Notes: generated by a model not told the origin, from the sequence alone. Shown: positions 34,541 to 43,463, counted from the stretch's first letter. The stretch: 64,000 nucleotides of DNA from Actinophytocola sp036378875 (GCF_036378875.1 NZ_DASUVO010000049.1:1-64000); one strand, 5' to 3'. Made by a program: numbers and translations.

Positions 34541-35194
34541 ATGAGTGAAGACGTGGCAGAGCGCAGAGCCGCCGCACTGGAATCCACGGGGCCCTTGGAC
34601 TCCGCGACGACCGCGGATGACCCCGCCGAGCGGGAAACGGTCGACCGTGTGCTTGCCCTGCTCGCCCACCCGGCGACCTGGGCGACACCACCCGACATCG
34701 AGTTACCGCACCACGAACCGGTAGCCGAACCCGAGATGAGACCGGTAGGCGACCTCGCTCGCCGACGCCGGCTCCGCCGACCCGTGTCCTGGGCGGCGGC
34801 CGCCGCCGCGGCCGCACTGGTCATGTCGCTGTTGTTCTGGCCGAACAACGAGCCCACTCCAGAGACGATCCGGCTGGACCTCGCCGGCACTGGCCAGGCC
34901 GCCGCCGCACACGCTTCGGTGATGGCCGCCAAACTCGACGCAGGCTGGGAGTTCACGCTCACCGTCACCGATCTGCCCGGCGCTCCCCAGGGCACCTACT
35001 ACCAGGGCTGGGTCATCCGCGGCGACACCGTTGTCCCGCTGGGCACCTTCCACATGCGCAAACCCGGCGACGTGCGGCTGTGGGCCGGCGTCGCCGTCGA
35101 CGAGTTCACCCGCATGGAAATCACCCTGCAGCAAGTCGGCGCCACAGCAGGCCGCGGCGACCTGGTGCTGACCGGCCCGATTCCCCACGGCTGA
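34541..35194 (+). CDS. RskA-like anti-sigma factor
   Basis: The 217-residue protein has a cytoplasmic acidic N-terminal region, one transmembrane helix (about 82-101) and an extracytoplasmic domain. The latter has the RskA-type pattern (EFTLTVTDLPGAPQGTYYQG, then WVIRGDTVVPLGTFH). The zinc-binding HxxxCxxC motif of ZAS anti-sigma domains is absent, as in RskA-type proteins without zinc. It probably holds the sigma factor at the membrane until a signal triggers proteolysis. Position directly downstream of the sigma gene supports this. Confidence 0.82.
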   Translation: MSEDVAERRAAALESTGPLDSATTADDPAERETVDRVLALLAHPATWATPPDIELPHHEPVAEPEMRPVGDLARRRRLRRPVSWAAAAAAAALVMSLLFWPNNEPTPETIRLDLAGTGQAAAAHASVMAAKLDAGWEFTLTVTDLPGAPQGTYYQGWVIRGDTVVPLGTFHMRKPGDVRLWAGVAVDEFTRMEITLQQVGATAGRGDLVLTGPIPHG

Positions 35195-35234
35195 CACGCG
35201 AACCGGTTCGCACCTCGGCGACGGACTGCCTGGC

Positions 35235-35510
35235 ATGGCACCCCGATCAATGCGAACGTTCCTGGAAACCGCGCTGCTGGACTACCAACCTCAGGACAAC
35301 CCGTCGAGCAGACCCGCCGGCGGCCCCCCGCCGGCGCTGCCGGCAACCAGCCCACCACGCGGCGCGGTGCTGGTCGTGCCCGCCCGACGCCGCCGCCTAC
35401 CGCTCTGGGTGTGGCGAACGGTCACAGTCACCGTTGTCGCGCTGACCCTGTCCGCTGCCGTGACCCTGCTCTCCATGATCGCGATACGTGCCACGGCAGC
35501 ATTGATCTGA
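35235..35510 (+). CDS. Small single-pass membrane protein
   Basis: The product of up to 91 residues has a Pro-rich cytoplasmic half, a basic stretch (ARRRRLP) and one C-terminal transmembrane helix (about 58-82). A second ATG at 35250 (MRTFLETALLDY) is an alternative start. It lies 40 bp after the anti-sigma gene and may be part of its operon. Function unknown. Confidence 0.55.
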   Translation: MAPRSMRTFLETALLDYQPQDNPSSRPAGGPPPALPATSPPRGAVLVVPARRRRLPLWVWRTVTVTVVALTLSAAVTLLSMIAIRATAALI

Positions 35511-35607
35511 TCCCGTCTCCTTCTTTCCGCGGGTTTTGATCGCCGTGCGCGTAAGGGAAACCGCCGGTGATCATCCAACTCGCTGAGAATTGGGCACACT
35601 GGAGACC

Positions 35608-36819
35608 ATGGGGAATCCAGCCATCACACTTCCGTCCTATGACGTGCTCGACGCGGGCGACCCACTCGAGCGCCTCCTTCGGATCAGCGCCGACACCACA
35701 CTGAGCTGGCTGCCGGAGCTCGGCGGGTACCTGGTCACCGGCTACGAGGACGTCCTGTCGGCGATGAAGCATCCCGGGATGCGGTCTGCCGTCGCGACCC
35801 GGGTGTTCGCCCGACTGCCCGAGGCCGACCAGGAGGCGCTGCGGCGGTTGCGCCTGTCCATCGACATGTGGATGGGCCACGCCACCGAGGAAGGCCACCA
35901 CCGGTTCCAGAAACTGCTCAAGCGCTACTTCACGCCGGCCATCATCAACGGACTTCGACCACGGGTGCGTGAACTGACCGGTGAACTGCTCGACGCGGTG
36001 GCCGCCGACGGCCGGATGGACGTCGTACCGGATCTGGCCTTTCCGTTGCCCGCCAACGTCATCGCGGACATGCTCGGCATGCCCACGAGTGACCGCGACC
36101 GGCTACGCGAATGGTCGCGGCATATCATGGCGGTCTTCCAGCACGCGGACGTCGAGAAGTTGATGGCCAGCCAGGACAGCGTCCTGGAGATGCAGGACTA
36201 CCTGCGGGAGATCGTGGCCGACCGCCGGGTGAGTCCCCGGGATGACCTGATCAGCATGTTCGCCGCCGCCGAACGGGAAGGCGTGGTGAACGAGGACGAG
36301 ATCGTCGCCAACTGCGTCCTGCTGTTGTTCGCCGGCCACGAGACCACGGCCACCCTGATCTCGCGCGGGCTGCAGCTGCTGATGGCCAACCCGGACCAGC
36401 TGGAGCTGCTCGTCTCTCGGCCCGAGCTCAACCGGTCGGCCATCGAGGAGATGATGCGGCACGGCGGACCGGCCACCTCCGTCATACGGGAGACGATCGA
36501 ACCGGTGACCATCGCCGGACACGACATTCCCGCCGGCGAACACATCTACCTTGCCATCCACACCGCCAACCACGACCCGACCGTGTTCGCGGACCCGATG
36601 CGGTTCGACATCACCCGGAAGAACAACCGGCACCTCGGTTTCGGCATGGGCTCGTACTACTGCCTGGGAGCGGCGCTGGCCAGGGTGGAGTCGGACGAGT
36701 GCTTCCGGCTGCTGCTCAGCCGGTACCCGAACATCCGCCCTGCCACCGACCAGGCGCCGGTCGACGTCCCACTCCCACCGTTCGGTCGACGCCTGGATTC
36801 CCTGCCGGTGGAGTTCTGA
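35608..36819 (+). CDS. Cytochrome P450
   Basis: The protein of about 403 residues has the I-helix oxygen-activation motif (LLLFAGHETTATLI), the K-helix ExxR (EMMR) and the heme-binding loop FGMGSYYCLGAALAR with its axial Cys. The residue usually His in FGxGxHxC is Tyr here, an uncommon change near a heme propionate. It is soluble, of the bacterial class needing ferredoxin and reductase, which are not adjacent. The ATG at 35608 was chosen; an in-frame TTG 18 bases upstream has a better-placed GAGAA. Directly downstream is an apparent short-chain dehydrogenase remnant. Confidence 0.9.
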   Translation: MGNPAITLPSYDVLDAGDPLERLLRISADTTLSWLPELGGYLVTGYEDVLSAMKHPGMRSAVATRVFARLPEADQEALRRLRLSIDMWMGHATEEGHHRFQKLLKRYFTPAIINGLRPRVRELTGELLDAVAADGRMDVVPDLAFPLPANVIADMLGMPTSDRDRLREWSRHIMAVFQHADVEKLMASQDSVLEMQDYLREIVADRRVSPRDDLISMFAAAEREGVVNEDEIVANCVLLLFAGHETTATLISRGLQLLMANPDQLELLVSRPELNRSAIEEMMRHGGPATSVIRETIEPVTIAGHDIPAGEHIYLAIHTANHDPTVFADPMRFDITRKNNRHLGFGMGSYYCLGAALARVESDECFRLLLSRYPNIRPATDQAPVDVPLPPFGRRLDSLPVEF

Positions 36820-36827
36820 TCAGATCT

Positions 36828-36893
36828 CCAGCGACCGGGCCTCGATGGTGACCGGCGCGATCGTGCCGGTGGACGGCGCGCCGGTGCCTGAAA
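36828..36893 (+). pseudogene. Short-chain dehydrogenase C-terminal remnant
   Basis: Right after the P450 stop, the frame reads SSDRASMVTGAIVPVDGAPV, matching the near-terminal SDR motif (SDxASxVTGxxxxVDGG). Nothing of the rest of the gene remains. Probably the scar of a deleted reductase; the rest of 36820-36924 is otherwise empty. Confidence 0.5.
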
Positions 36894-36924
36894 GGCCCAC
36901 ACCTCGATCTTTTCAGCGGAGGTC

Positions 36925-37893
36925 CTACCCCTGGGTTCGGCTGAGTGCCGCACGCAGCTTCGTTTCGAACTGGTCCACGAGTTCGGCCGGCAGTTTCTCG
37001 GCGATCGCCTCGGCGAGTTGCTCGATCCGTTCCGGTGTGACCACCTGGTCGTCGGCCTTGATGGCCTCCTCCAGTCGTTGCACGGCGGCGAGGATCTTCG
37101 TCTCGTCGTCGGAGGTCGGCGAGATCTGGCGGACGATGAAGTTCCCGTCAAGGGAGTCCAGCACGTGAGCGGGTGTCGCGCCCGGGGCGTCGGCCCCGAC
37201 CTCGTGAATCACGCCAGGGTCTTTGGTATCCCGCACGAAGTAACGCTGCGGCAGGATGCCAGCGACCCGGTCGTGGAGGAACTTCAGCATTCTGTGCTCG
37301 TCGGGAGTCAAGTCGCCCTCCGGTGTAGTCAGTGCCGCGGCGCGGAACGCCGTCATGTTGATGGTTCTGCCAGGCGCCTCGCCCGGATCCCACTTGCCGG
37401 TGACGCTGGTCTCGGCGTGTGCCCGGACTCGTTGCATGTCGCCGTTTCCGCACACCTGCGCGACGATCCGCGACCACACGAGGGCCGAACGGAACTGCGC
37501 CTCCCGCATCGGTGCGGTGCCCGGGTAGACGATCTCCAGCCCCAGCACACGTTTGTTGAACAGGTTCGTGACCGGCAGCGGCCCCATCGACCGGCCGCCG
37601 GACGCGCCGGCGTGGTTGGCCGGGTGCGCGGCGACCACCGTGATCGAGCCGTCGGCGTTGCCGGCGTAGTTGCACAGCGGACCACGCAGGTCCGGCCTGC
37701 CGTTGATGAGCAGGTTCCCCACGCCGCTGCCGGACAGCGCGTTGCCGAAGGCGGTCGCTGTGTGGTGGACCAGACCACCTTCGTACGCCGAGGACTGGCC
37801 GTTGCCTCGGGACTGCCACCCGGGCACCTCGTGCACCGTGATCCCCGCCGTGCGGAGCCGATTGTTTATCTCCTGGGCACGTGCGACGCTCAC
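36925..37893 (-). CDS. N-acetylmuramoyl-L-alanine amidase (endolysin-like)
   Basis: The 322-residue protein carries an Amidase_2-type zinc domain over residues 1-190. GGLVHHTATAFG has the first zinc His, ANHAGASGG an active-site stretch, and RAHAETSVTGKWDPG the second His and catalytic Lys. This cuts the amide bond between muramic acid and the stem peptide. The C-terminal 130 residues are helical and charged (LEEAIKADDQVVTPERIEQL), possibly for wall binding. There is no signal peptide, as in phage endolysins. Its ATG overlaps the stop of the small upstream gene. Placement beside an eCIS suggests a role in its release or in wall passage. Confidence 0.85.
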   Translation of the reverse strand: MSVARAQEINNRLRTAGITVHEVPGWQSRGNGQSSAYEGGLVHHTATAFGNALSGSGVGNLLINGRPDLRGPLCNYAGNADGSITVVAAHPANHAGASGGRSMGPLPVTNLFNKRVLGLEIVYPGTAPMREAQFRSALVWSRIVAQVCGNGDMQRVRAHAETSVTGKWDPGEAPGRTINMTAFRAAALTTPEGDLTPDEHRMLKFLHDRVAGILPQRYFVRDTKDPGVIHEVGADAPGATPAHVLDSLDGNFIVRQISPTSDDETKILAAVQRLEEAIKADDQVVTPERIEQLAEAIAEKLPAELVDQFETKLRAALSRTQG

Positions 37894-38159
37894 GACACCT
37901 CCTCGACGACAGAGGTCAGGGGGTTCGCCGCGACGTCGTCCTCCGGCGTGAAACCGCGGCGCAGGTAGGGCGCGTCCGGCTCGGCGTCCAGGTCACCGAT
38001 GACGAGGACGCCGTCGTTGACGTCCTCGTAGCTGATCCGGACCTGGTCGGCGTGTGTGGTGGGACTGTCGTTCGGGTCGGCGACGGAGGACAGGTGCGCA
38101 CGAACGTGTGCTTCCACGGCCGGCACCACCTCACTCGGCGACCATCTCGAGTAGCGCAT
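37890..38159 (-). CDS. Small protein translationally coupled to the amidase
   Basis: The 89-residue acidic protein (RYSRWSPSEVVPAVEAHVRA at the start; DGVLVIGDLDAEPDAPYLRR later) has no recognised domain, signal or membrane segment. It overlaps the amidase start by four bases (ATGA) and follows the SARP gene by 22 bp, so the three form one transcript. The acidic, compact character would fit a chaperone or inhibitor of the amidase (inference). Confidence 0.65.
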   Translation of the reverse strand: MRYSRWSPSEVVPAVEAHVRAHLSSVADPNDSPTTHADQVRISYEDVNDGVLVIGDLDAEPDAPYLRRGFTPEDDVAANPLTSVVEEVS

Positions 38160-38181
38160 GTCGATATCCGTCCGCTCGGGC

Positions 38182-38907
38182 TCACCGCAGTGCGGTGTGT
38201 GACAGGAGGTGCCGGAGCGACTTGGTCGGCTCCAGGCCCAGCTCGTCGAGCAGTACGCGGCGGCACTGTTCGTACTGGTGTTGCGCCGCGGCCCGGTTCC
38301 CCGCGGCGAGATGTGCGTCGATGAGCACGCGGTGCGCGCTTTCCCGCAGCGGCTCGGCCCGTACGGCGGCGAGCGCGGCGGCGACGGCCTCGCCATGACG
38401 TCCCGCCGCGGTCAGCCGTCTCGCCATCGCCTCCAACGCGTACAGCCGAAGTTGGTGGTACTGCTCCTGTTCCATCAACACCCACTCGTTCTCCGACCAC
38501 TCCGGCAGCAGGTCCGCGGAGAGCTCGTCACGCGTCTGCCAGTTCAGGATGTCGTCGCAGGAACTGGACCGGTCGAGCAACCGGTGGGCACGCCCCACCG
38601 CCTCACGGAGGTCGACACAGATGCCGGTGGCCAGCGCCATCTCGTGTGCCGACGCGTCGATGACCCGGTTCTCCGTACGCAGTGCCCGCCACAACGACGA
38701 CCTCAGGTTGGCGTTGGCACGTGCCGTCGTCGCCTCCGGCCACAACGTCCTGGCCACATAGGTTCTTGTACGGGGTCTGTCCTGCAGGGCGAGGAACGCG
38801 AGCAGCCGTTGGGCGCTCGACGCCATCGTGATCCGTTTCTCCCCTGCGAACAGCGCGAACCCCTTGAGCAGTCGCAACGTCACGGCCTGCTGTATTTCTG
38901 TGCGCAT
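38182..38907 (-). CDS. SARP/AfsR-type transcriptional regulator with BTAD domain
   Basis: The 241-residue protein has an N-terminal OmpR-like winged helix (RLLKGFALFAGEKRITM, then QRLLAFLALQ and LRSSLWRALR). A bacterial transcriptional activation domain follows (QYHQLRLYALEAMARRLTAA, then EPLRESAHRVLIDAHLAAGN). The regulator typically binds direct repeats and activates one operon. Facing the eCIS operon across 0.5 kb, it is the best candidate for its activator. The ATG at 38907 was preferred to the TTG one codon upstream. The 120 bases upstream are AT-rich and probably hold its promoter. Confidence 0.88.
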   Translation of the reverse strand: MRTEIQQAVTLRLLKGFALFAGEKRITMASSAQRLLAFLALQDRPRTRTYVARTLWPEATTARANANLRSSLWRALRTENRVIDASAHEMALATGICVDLREAVGRAHRLLDRSSSCDDILNWQTRDELSADLLPEWSENEWVLMEQEQYHQLRLYALEAMARRLTAAGRHGEAVAAALAAVRAEPLRESAHRVLIDAHLAAGNRAAAQHQYEQCRRVLLDELGLEPTKSLRHLLSHTALR

Positions 38908-39031
38908 CAATCCCCCAGCGCCGCCTTCGTATTGATCGAAATGCCTCGACCTGGTTCCGCATTTACGACAATACCCCCGAGCAATGCATCAAAGATTAAC
39001 AATCGACCGTTAGCCAGGCGTCACCGAAACG

Positions 39032-39229
39032 TCATCGGGCCTGGTCCGCCAGGTTTTCGAGCCAGGCCTGCACGGCCGCGAGGACGGCGCCCGCCGAGCT
39101 CGCCGACAGCGGCTTCGCCTGCTGCGACCCGATTGTGGAGAAGATGCGCACCCGGAGGCGGTCCGGCTGCCCATCTTCCAGCCACGCACGCAAGACCATA
39201 CTGCCGCTGCGTTCTTCGGATGGCTCCAC
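39032..39229 (-). CDS. Small hypothetical protein
   Basis: The 65-residue frame (GTG start) reads VLRAWLEDGQPDRLRVRIFS, then AVQAWLENLADQ at the end. Third-position bias is gene-like, and coding character extends a little upstream of the GTG, so the true start may be further left of the promoter side. It sits between the SARP gene and the eCIS operon, on the SARP strand. No family was recognised; the charged, amphipathic composition suggests a small cytoplasmic protein. Confidence 0.5.
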   Translation of the reverse strand: MEPSEERSGSMVLRAWLEDGQPDRLRVRIFSTIGSQQAKPLSASSAGAVLAAVQAWLENLADQAR

Positions 39230-39257
39230 GGTGGGAAGAATGCCCCATCGGATGTCA

Positions 39258-39274
39258 CCGCGGCGTCGCCGCGG
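39258..39274. promoter_or_regulatory. Dyad in the eCIS operon promoter region
   Basis: CCGCGGCG-T-CGCCGCGG is a perfect dyad 139 bases before the first eCIS gene, followed closely by the short palindrome GTGCGCAC. It is a candidate operator; a hairpin with a one-base loop is unlikely. The rest of 39230-39412 shows no clear -10/-35. The DUF4255 gene has a strong GGGAGGA. Confidence 0.4.
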
Positions 39275-39412
39275 CGTGTGCGCACCTGTCAACGCGCTCG
39301 GGCGGCGACAGACCGGTGACGTCTCGGCGACGGTTGAATCGCGGCCCTGCCACGCCGGTGCTGGTAATCCTGCCAACGGCACCTTTCGCAACGGCGCCAC
39401 GGGAGGACTGGC

Positions 39413-39988
39413 ATGGGGGATTTCGGTGTTGTCGCCGACGTTTCGTCGATCATTGTCGACCGGCTGAACCAGGCATTGGAGGTCGTGGAGCCCGGACAGG
39501 CCGTCGCGCAACTGAATGATCTTTCCGAGAATCCCCAGTTCTCTCAGCCGACGCTCACGGTATTCCTGTACGAGATCGCCGAAGACCCGACGTCGCGCAA
39601 CCGGCCCCCGGTCCGTTCCCTGCCACCGGACCCTCCCACCACCCGCAAACCTCCCATGGCGCTGCTGCTGCGCTATCTCATCACTCCGTGGGCCGGCAAC
39701 CAGATAACCCAGCACCAGATGATCGGCTGCGCCCTCCAGACGTTCTACGACGACGCGATCATCGACGGCGAGGAACTGAGGGGCAGCCTTGCGGCGACAA
39801 CGGACGTGCTGCAGGTGACCCTGACCCCGCTCACGCTGGACCAGAAGTCATGGGTCTGGTACGCGATCCAGAAGCCGTACCGGCTGTCCCTGAACTACGA
39901 GGTCAGGGTGGTGAACCTGGACTCCCAGGACGTGTCGGCGATCCGGGCGGTACGGAGCCGGACCATCAACGGGACGCCGCTGCCATGA
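39413..39988 (+). CDS. DUF4255 / Pvc16-like eCIS tail-cap protein
   Basis: The 191-residue protein matches the DUF4255 pattern: an N-terminal helix (VSSIIVDRLNQALE), FSQPTLTVFLYEIAEDPTSR, PPMALLLRYLITPWAG and the C-terminal SLNYEVRVVNLDSQ. Pvc16/Afp16 homologues cap the distal end of the inner tube and set its end. It opens the operon; its stop overlaps the next start (ATGA). Confidence 0.88.
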   Translation: MGDFGVVADVSSIIVDRLNQALEVVEPGQAVAQLNDLSENPQFSQPTLTVFLYEIAEDPTSRNRPPVRSLPPDPPTTRKPPMALLLRYLITPWAGNQITQHQMIGCALQTFYDDAIIDGEELRGSLAATTDVLQVTLTPLTLDQKSWVWYAIQKPYRLSLNYEVRVVNLDSQDVSAIRAVRSRTINGTPLP

Positions 39989-40704
39989 CCGACTTCGTCC
40001 TCATCGAAAGGTCGGTGTTGTTCAGCCCGGCCTGGTTCGTGCCGTACGACGAACACAACCAGCGCGTGCGTGCCACCGGCGTGACGGCATTGCTGGACCG
40101 CTTCGACGACGACGAGAACGTCTGGCTGCCGCAGGAGGACGTCGCGGCCGTCCGCACGCCGAGTGCCGCGATCGTCTACCCGGGGCTGGGCAGACGCGAG
40201 CCGCAACCACGCCGTCACCGCGTGCGTTTCGAGGCACGCGGCTACCAGGTGCTGTACCCGGCCGACGGGGAGCCCTTCTCCGCCGACGCCGTGGGCATCG
40301 AGTTCCTGACCTTCCCGTACAACGACACGCAACCACCAGCCGCGCCGGCCGAGGCGCGGCTGGTCCGGCTACTGCCGAGCGTCGCTTTCCCCTACATGCC
40401 GGGCGTACGCACGGTGTACGGCGTCGTCGTCGACGGGTCCACCCGCGCACCCGTGGCGAACGCGCTGGTCGAAGCGCGGGGCACCACGTCCCAGGACGGC
40501 GCGGAGTGGCTCGAACGAACCCTGTCGGACGCGCGTGGGGCCTTCCGACTCGCCCTGCGGTGGGAGGGCGAGCGCACGGCCCCCGCCCCCGCCGAGACGT
40601 TCCGCCTGCGGGCCACCGAACGACCGGGCCGAACCGGAGAGCTGGTCATCCGGCTGCCCGAGGACCGCGACCGCCAGCAGGTCATCGAGATTGTCGAGCA
40701 GTAA
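39985..40704 (+). CDS. Carboxypeptidase-regulatory-like eCIS protein
   Basis: The 239-residue protein ends in a beta-sandwich of the carboxypeptidase-regulatory type (YGVVVDGSTRAPVANALVEA, then SDARGAFRLAL). The N-terminal 130 residues are unrecognised (FSPAWFVPYDEHNQRV). Such proteins recur right after DUF4255 genes in actinobacterial eCIS operons. A structural or decorating role is likely but unproven. Its start overlaps the DUF4255 stop. Confidence 0.7.
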   Translation: MTDFVLIERSVLFSPAWFVPYDEHNQRVRATGVTALLDRFDDDENVWLPQEDVAAVRTPSAAIVYPGLGRREPQPRRHRVRFEARGYQVLYPADGEPFSADAVGIEFLTFPYNDTQPPAAPAEARLVRLLPSVAFPYMPGVRTVYGVVVDGSTRAPVANALVEARGTTSQDGAEWLERTLSDARGAFRLALRWEGERTAPAPAETFRLRATERPGRTGELVIRLPEDRDRQQVIEIVEQ

Positions 40705-40725
40705 GACGAAAGCGAGGAACCAGCC

Positions 40726-42972
40726 ATGCCCGAGTACCTGAGCCCCGGCGTCTACATCGAGGAGGTCGACGCGGGGCCAAGGCCGATCGCGGGGGTGAGC
40801 ACCAGCACGGCGGGCATGGTCGGGGTCACTCAACGCGGTCCGACCACCGGAAAACCCAAGCTGGTCACCAACTTCCTGGAGTTCCAGACCACCTTCGGCG
40901 GCTTCCTCCCCGAGCCCGATACGTCGGTGCGTGACGCCTGGGCGAACGACCCGGCCGAGGGCGGCCGCTGGTGGCTGTTCCCGTTGGCGGTCAAGGGTTT
41001 CTTCGACAACGGCGGCCAGCGCCTCTACGTCAAGCGAGTCGTCGGCGGGGACGCGCGGCCGGCTGCCGGCGCGCTCGTCGGTGGCCTGGTGAGCCAGATC
41101 GTCCGCGATGTCGCCGCCGGCGCGACCACACTCGAGCTGAGCCACCTGATCGGTTTCAAGGGCAATGACCCCATCACGATCTTCCGCGGCGACGGCGTCA
41201 GGCTCCACGACACGACGATCACCGGCTACGACGCCACCACCCGTCGCATCCAGCTCGACACCGCGCTTCCCGAAGAGGTCAGGACGGCACGCGGCGACTA
41301 TGTCCAGGTCGGCGACCGCACAGGAGTGACCACGGTGGAATTCACCGCGGCAACCCCCGGTGCCTGGGCACAGGCGGTCCAGGTCCAGGTCACGCCAATG
41401 GTCGCGGCCACGCTCCCGGTGCTGCCTCCGGAAGGGGCGGACGACCTGTTCGTCACCCGGCTCGCCGAAGACGCCGACGCGAACAGCACGACGATCGTGG
41501 TCAATCCAGCGCGCGGCCTGGACGGCCTGGCAGCACCGTTCTCGATTCTCATCAACAACCGGCGGTTCAACGTGACCGCGGTCAGCGAGACGACGGAGGG
41601 CCGGCGGGAGCTGAGTCTCGAGAACCCGAGCCCCGTCGCGTGGTCAGAAGGGCTCACGGTGCGCCGGGTGCGCTCGGCGAACACCGACGATGACGCGAAG
41701 CTGCGGATCGGTGGTGCGAGCCGGTTGTACCCGAAGGCGATCACGCAGCTCGACGCCAACGGCTCCCTCACCACCCTGCACGTCCAGTCGGTCACGGCGA
41801 ACGAAGTCATCTTCGACGAGCCAGTGCCGGCAACGGTCTTCGAGAACGACCGGCTCTACCTGATCGAGGCCAGAGTGGACACTCGCTTCGCCGACCCGGG
41901 TGGCGAGGTGACGGAGTCGTTCACGAACCTCCGGCTCACCCGCGACGACCCGGCCGGCATCGCTGCCAGCCTGGCCAGCCGCTCGCAACTGGTGCGCGCC
42001 AACCTCGTCGCCGACATCACCGACCTCGCTCAGTTCCCCACCCCGACGTCCGGCTCCTTCCTGGCCCTGGCCGACGGCTCGGACGGTTACGAGTCGTTGA
42101 GCCCGCAGGACTTCGTCGGCACCGACGGCGGCAGCGGTAAGCGCACCGGAATCGTGGCGCTGGAGGACATCGACGAGATATCGATCTGTGCGGTGCCCGG
42201 GGTGTGGTCCGGGACGGTGGAGTCCGCGCTGATCACGCACTGCGAACTGCTGAAGGACCGGTTCGCCATCCTCGACCCGCAGGACGGGCTGGACATCGAG
42301 GGCATCCAGACGTTCCGCGAACCCTTCGACACCAAGTACGCCGCGCTCTACTACCCCTGGCTGGTGGCGAACGACCCGTCGACCAGTCTCGACGTCGAGG
42401 TGCCGCCGTCCGGTCACCTGGCGGGCATCTACGCCCGTGTCGACAACGAGCGCGGGGTGCACAAGGCGCCCGCCAACGTCGTCATCCGGGGCATCCGGCT
42501 GGTCGACGGGATCGCGCAGGACGTCACCAAGCGGCACCAGGACCTGTTGAACCCCAAGGGGATCAACGCGATCCGGTTCTTCCCCGGGCTCGGTCAGCGG
42601 GTGTGGGGCGCACGCACGCTGTCCTCGGACACCTCGTGGAAGTACATCAACGTCCGGCGGCTCTTCCTGTTCCTCGAGGAGTCGATCGACGAGGGCACGC
42701 AGTGGGTGGTGTTCGAGCCGAACGACGAGTCGCTGTGGGCGCTCGTGCGGCAGACGGTCTCGAACTTCCTCACCACGGTCTGGCGCAGCGGCGCGCTTGC
42801 CGGCACCACCGCGGACGAGGCGTTCTTCGTCACCTGTGACCGCTCCACGATGACCGAGGACGACATCGCCAACGGCCGGCTCATCTGCGTGATCGGCGTC
42901 GCGCCCGTGTTCCCGGCCGAGTTCGTGATCTTCCGGATCCAGCAGAAGACACGCGAGCCACAGCTCGCCTGA
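40726..42972 (+). CDS. Contractile tail sheath protein 1
   Basis: The 748-residue protein has the sheath N-terminal signature (PEYLSPGVYIEEVDAGPRPI, then GVSTSTAGMVGVTQRGP) and KGFFDNGGQRLYVKRV. The conserved C-terminal domain includes PWLVANDPSTSLDVEVPPSG, KAPANVVIRG and RTLSSDTSWKYINVRRLF. It should form the contractile outer sheath. It is long for the family because residues about 110-430 hold a beta-rich insertion likely displayed on the outer surface. GAGGAA precedes its ATG. Confidence 0.95.
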   Translation: MPEYLSPGVYIEEVDAGPRPIAGVSTSTAGMVGVTQRGPTTGKPKLVTNFLEFQTTFGGFLPEPDTSVRDAWANDPAEGGRWWLFPLAVKGFFDNGGQRLYVKRVVGGDARPAAGALVGGLVSQIVRDVAAGATTLELSHLIGFKGNDPITIFRGDGVRLHDTTITGYDATTRRIQLDTALPEEVRTARGDYVQVGDRTGVTTVEFTAATPGAWAQAVQVQVTPMVAATLPVLPPEGADDLFVTRLAEDADANSTTIVVNPARGLDGLAAPFSILINNRRFNVTAVSETTEGRRELSLENPSPVAWSEGLTVRRVRSANTDDDAKLRIGGASRLYPKAITQLDANGSLTTLHVQSVTANEVIFDEPVPATVFENDRLYLIEARVDTRFADPGGEVTESFTNLRLTRDDPAGIAASLASRSQLVRANLVADITDLAQFPTPTSGSFLALADGSDGYESLSPQDFVGTDGGSGKRTGIVALEDIDEISICAVPGVWSGTVESALITHCELLKDRFAILDPQDGLDIEGIQTFREPFDTKYAALYYPWLVANDPSTSLDVEVPPSGHLAGIYARVDNERGVHKAPANVVIRGIRLVDGIAQDVTKRHQDLLNPKGINAIRFFPGLGQRVWGARTLSSDTSWKYINVRRLFLFLEESIDEGTQWVVFEPNDESLWALVRQTVSNFLTTVWRSGALAGTTADEAFFVTCDRSTMTEDDIANGRLICVIGVAPVFPAEFVIFRIQQKTREPQLA

Positions 42973-43004
42973 GCGGACATCGACTTTCGAGAGAGGCAAC
43001 AGCA

Positions 43005-43463
43005 ATGCCACCTGTGACGCGGGAAGACCCGTACGCCGCCTATAACTTCCTCGTCATCGTGACCAACGTCAGTGACGACGGTGTGGCGGTAAGCGGCTCC
43101 TTCACCGAGGCCAGCGGGCTGGACGTGGAGATCCCCGTTATCGAGTACCGCACCGGCAGCGAGGACATCACGGTCCGCAAGCTCACCGGGCTGAGGAAGG
43201 CGCCGAGCGCACTCACGTTCAAGCGCGGCGTCACCGGCCACGTCGGCTTCTGGAACTGGGTGAAGGAGGCGCTCGACGGCCGGGTGCGGCGCACGTCCGG
43301 CTCGATCGTGATGCTCGACGAGAACCGCCAGGAGGTCATGCGCTGGAACTTCGACCGGGCCTGGCCGACGAAGTACACCGGCCCGTCGTTCAACGCCACC
43401 AAGAACGAGATCGCCATGGAGACGCTCGTGCTGGCGGTCGAGAGCTTCGTGATCGACGCGTGA
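43005..43463 (+). CDS. Tail tube protein 1 (gp19-like)
   Basis: The 152-residue protein has the tube pattern: DPYAAYNFLVIVTNVSDDGV, FTEASGLDVEIPVIEYR, RKLTGLRKAPSALTFKRGVT and the terminal ETLVLAVESFVID. It would polymerise into the inner tube inside the sheath. Following the sheath by 32 bp, with GAGAGG before the ATG, suggests high expression, as expected for the most abundant component. Confidence 0.93.
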   Translation: MPPVTREDPYAAYNFLVIVTNVSDDGVAVSGSFTEASGLDVEIPVIEYRTGSEDITVRKLTGLRKAPSALTFKRGVTGHVGFWNWVKEALDGRVRRTSGSIVMLDENRQEVMRWNFDRAWPTKYTGPSFNATKNEIAMETLVLAVESFVIDA

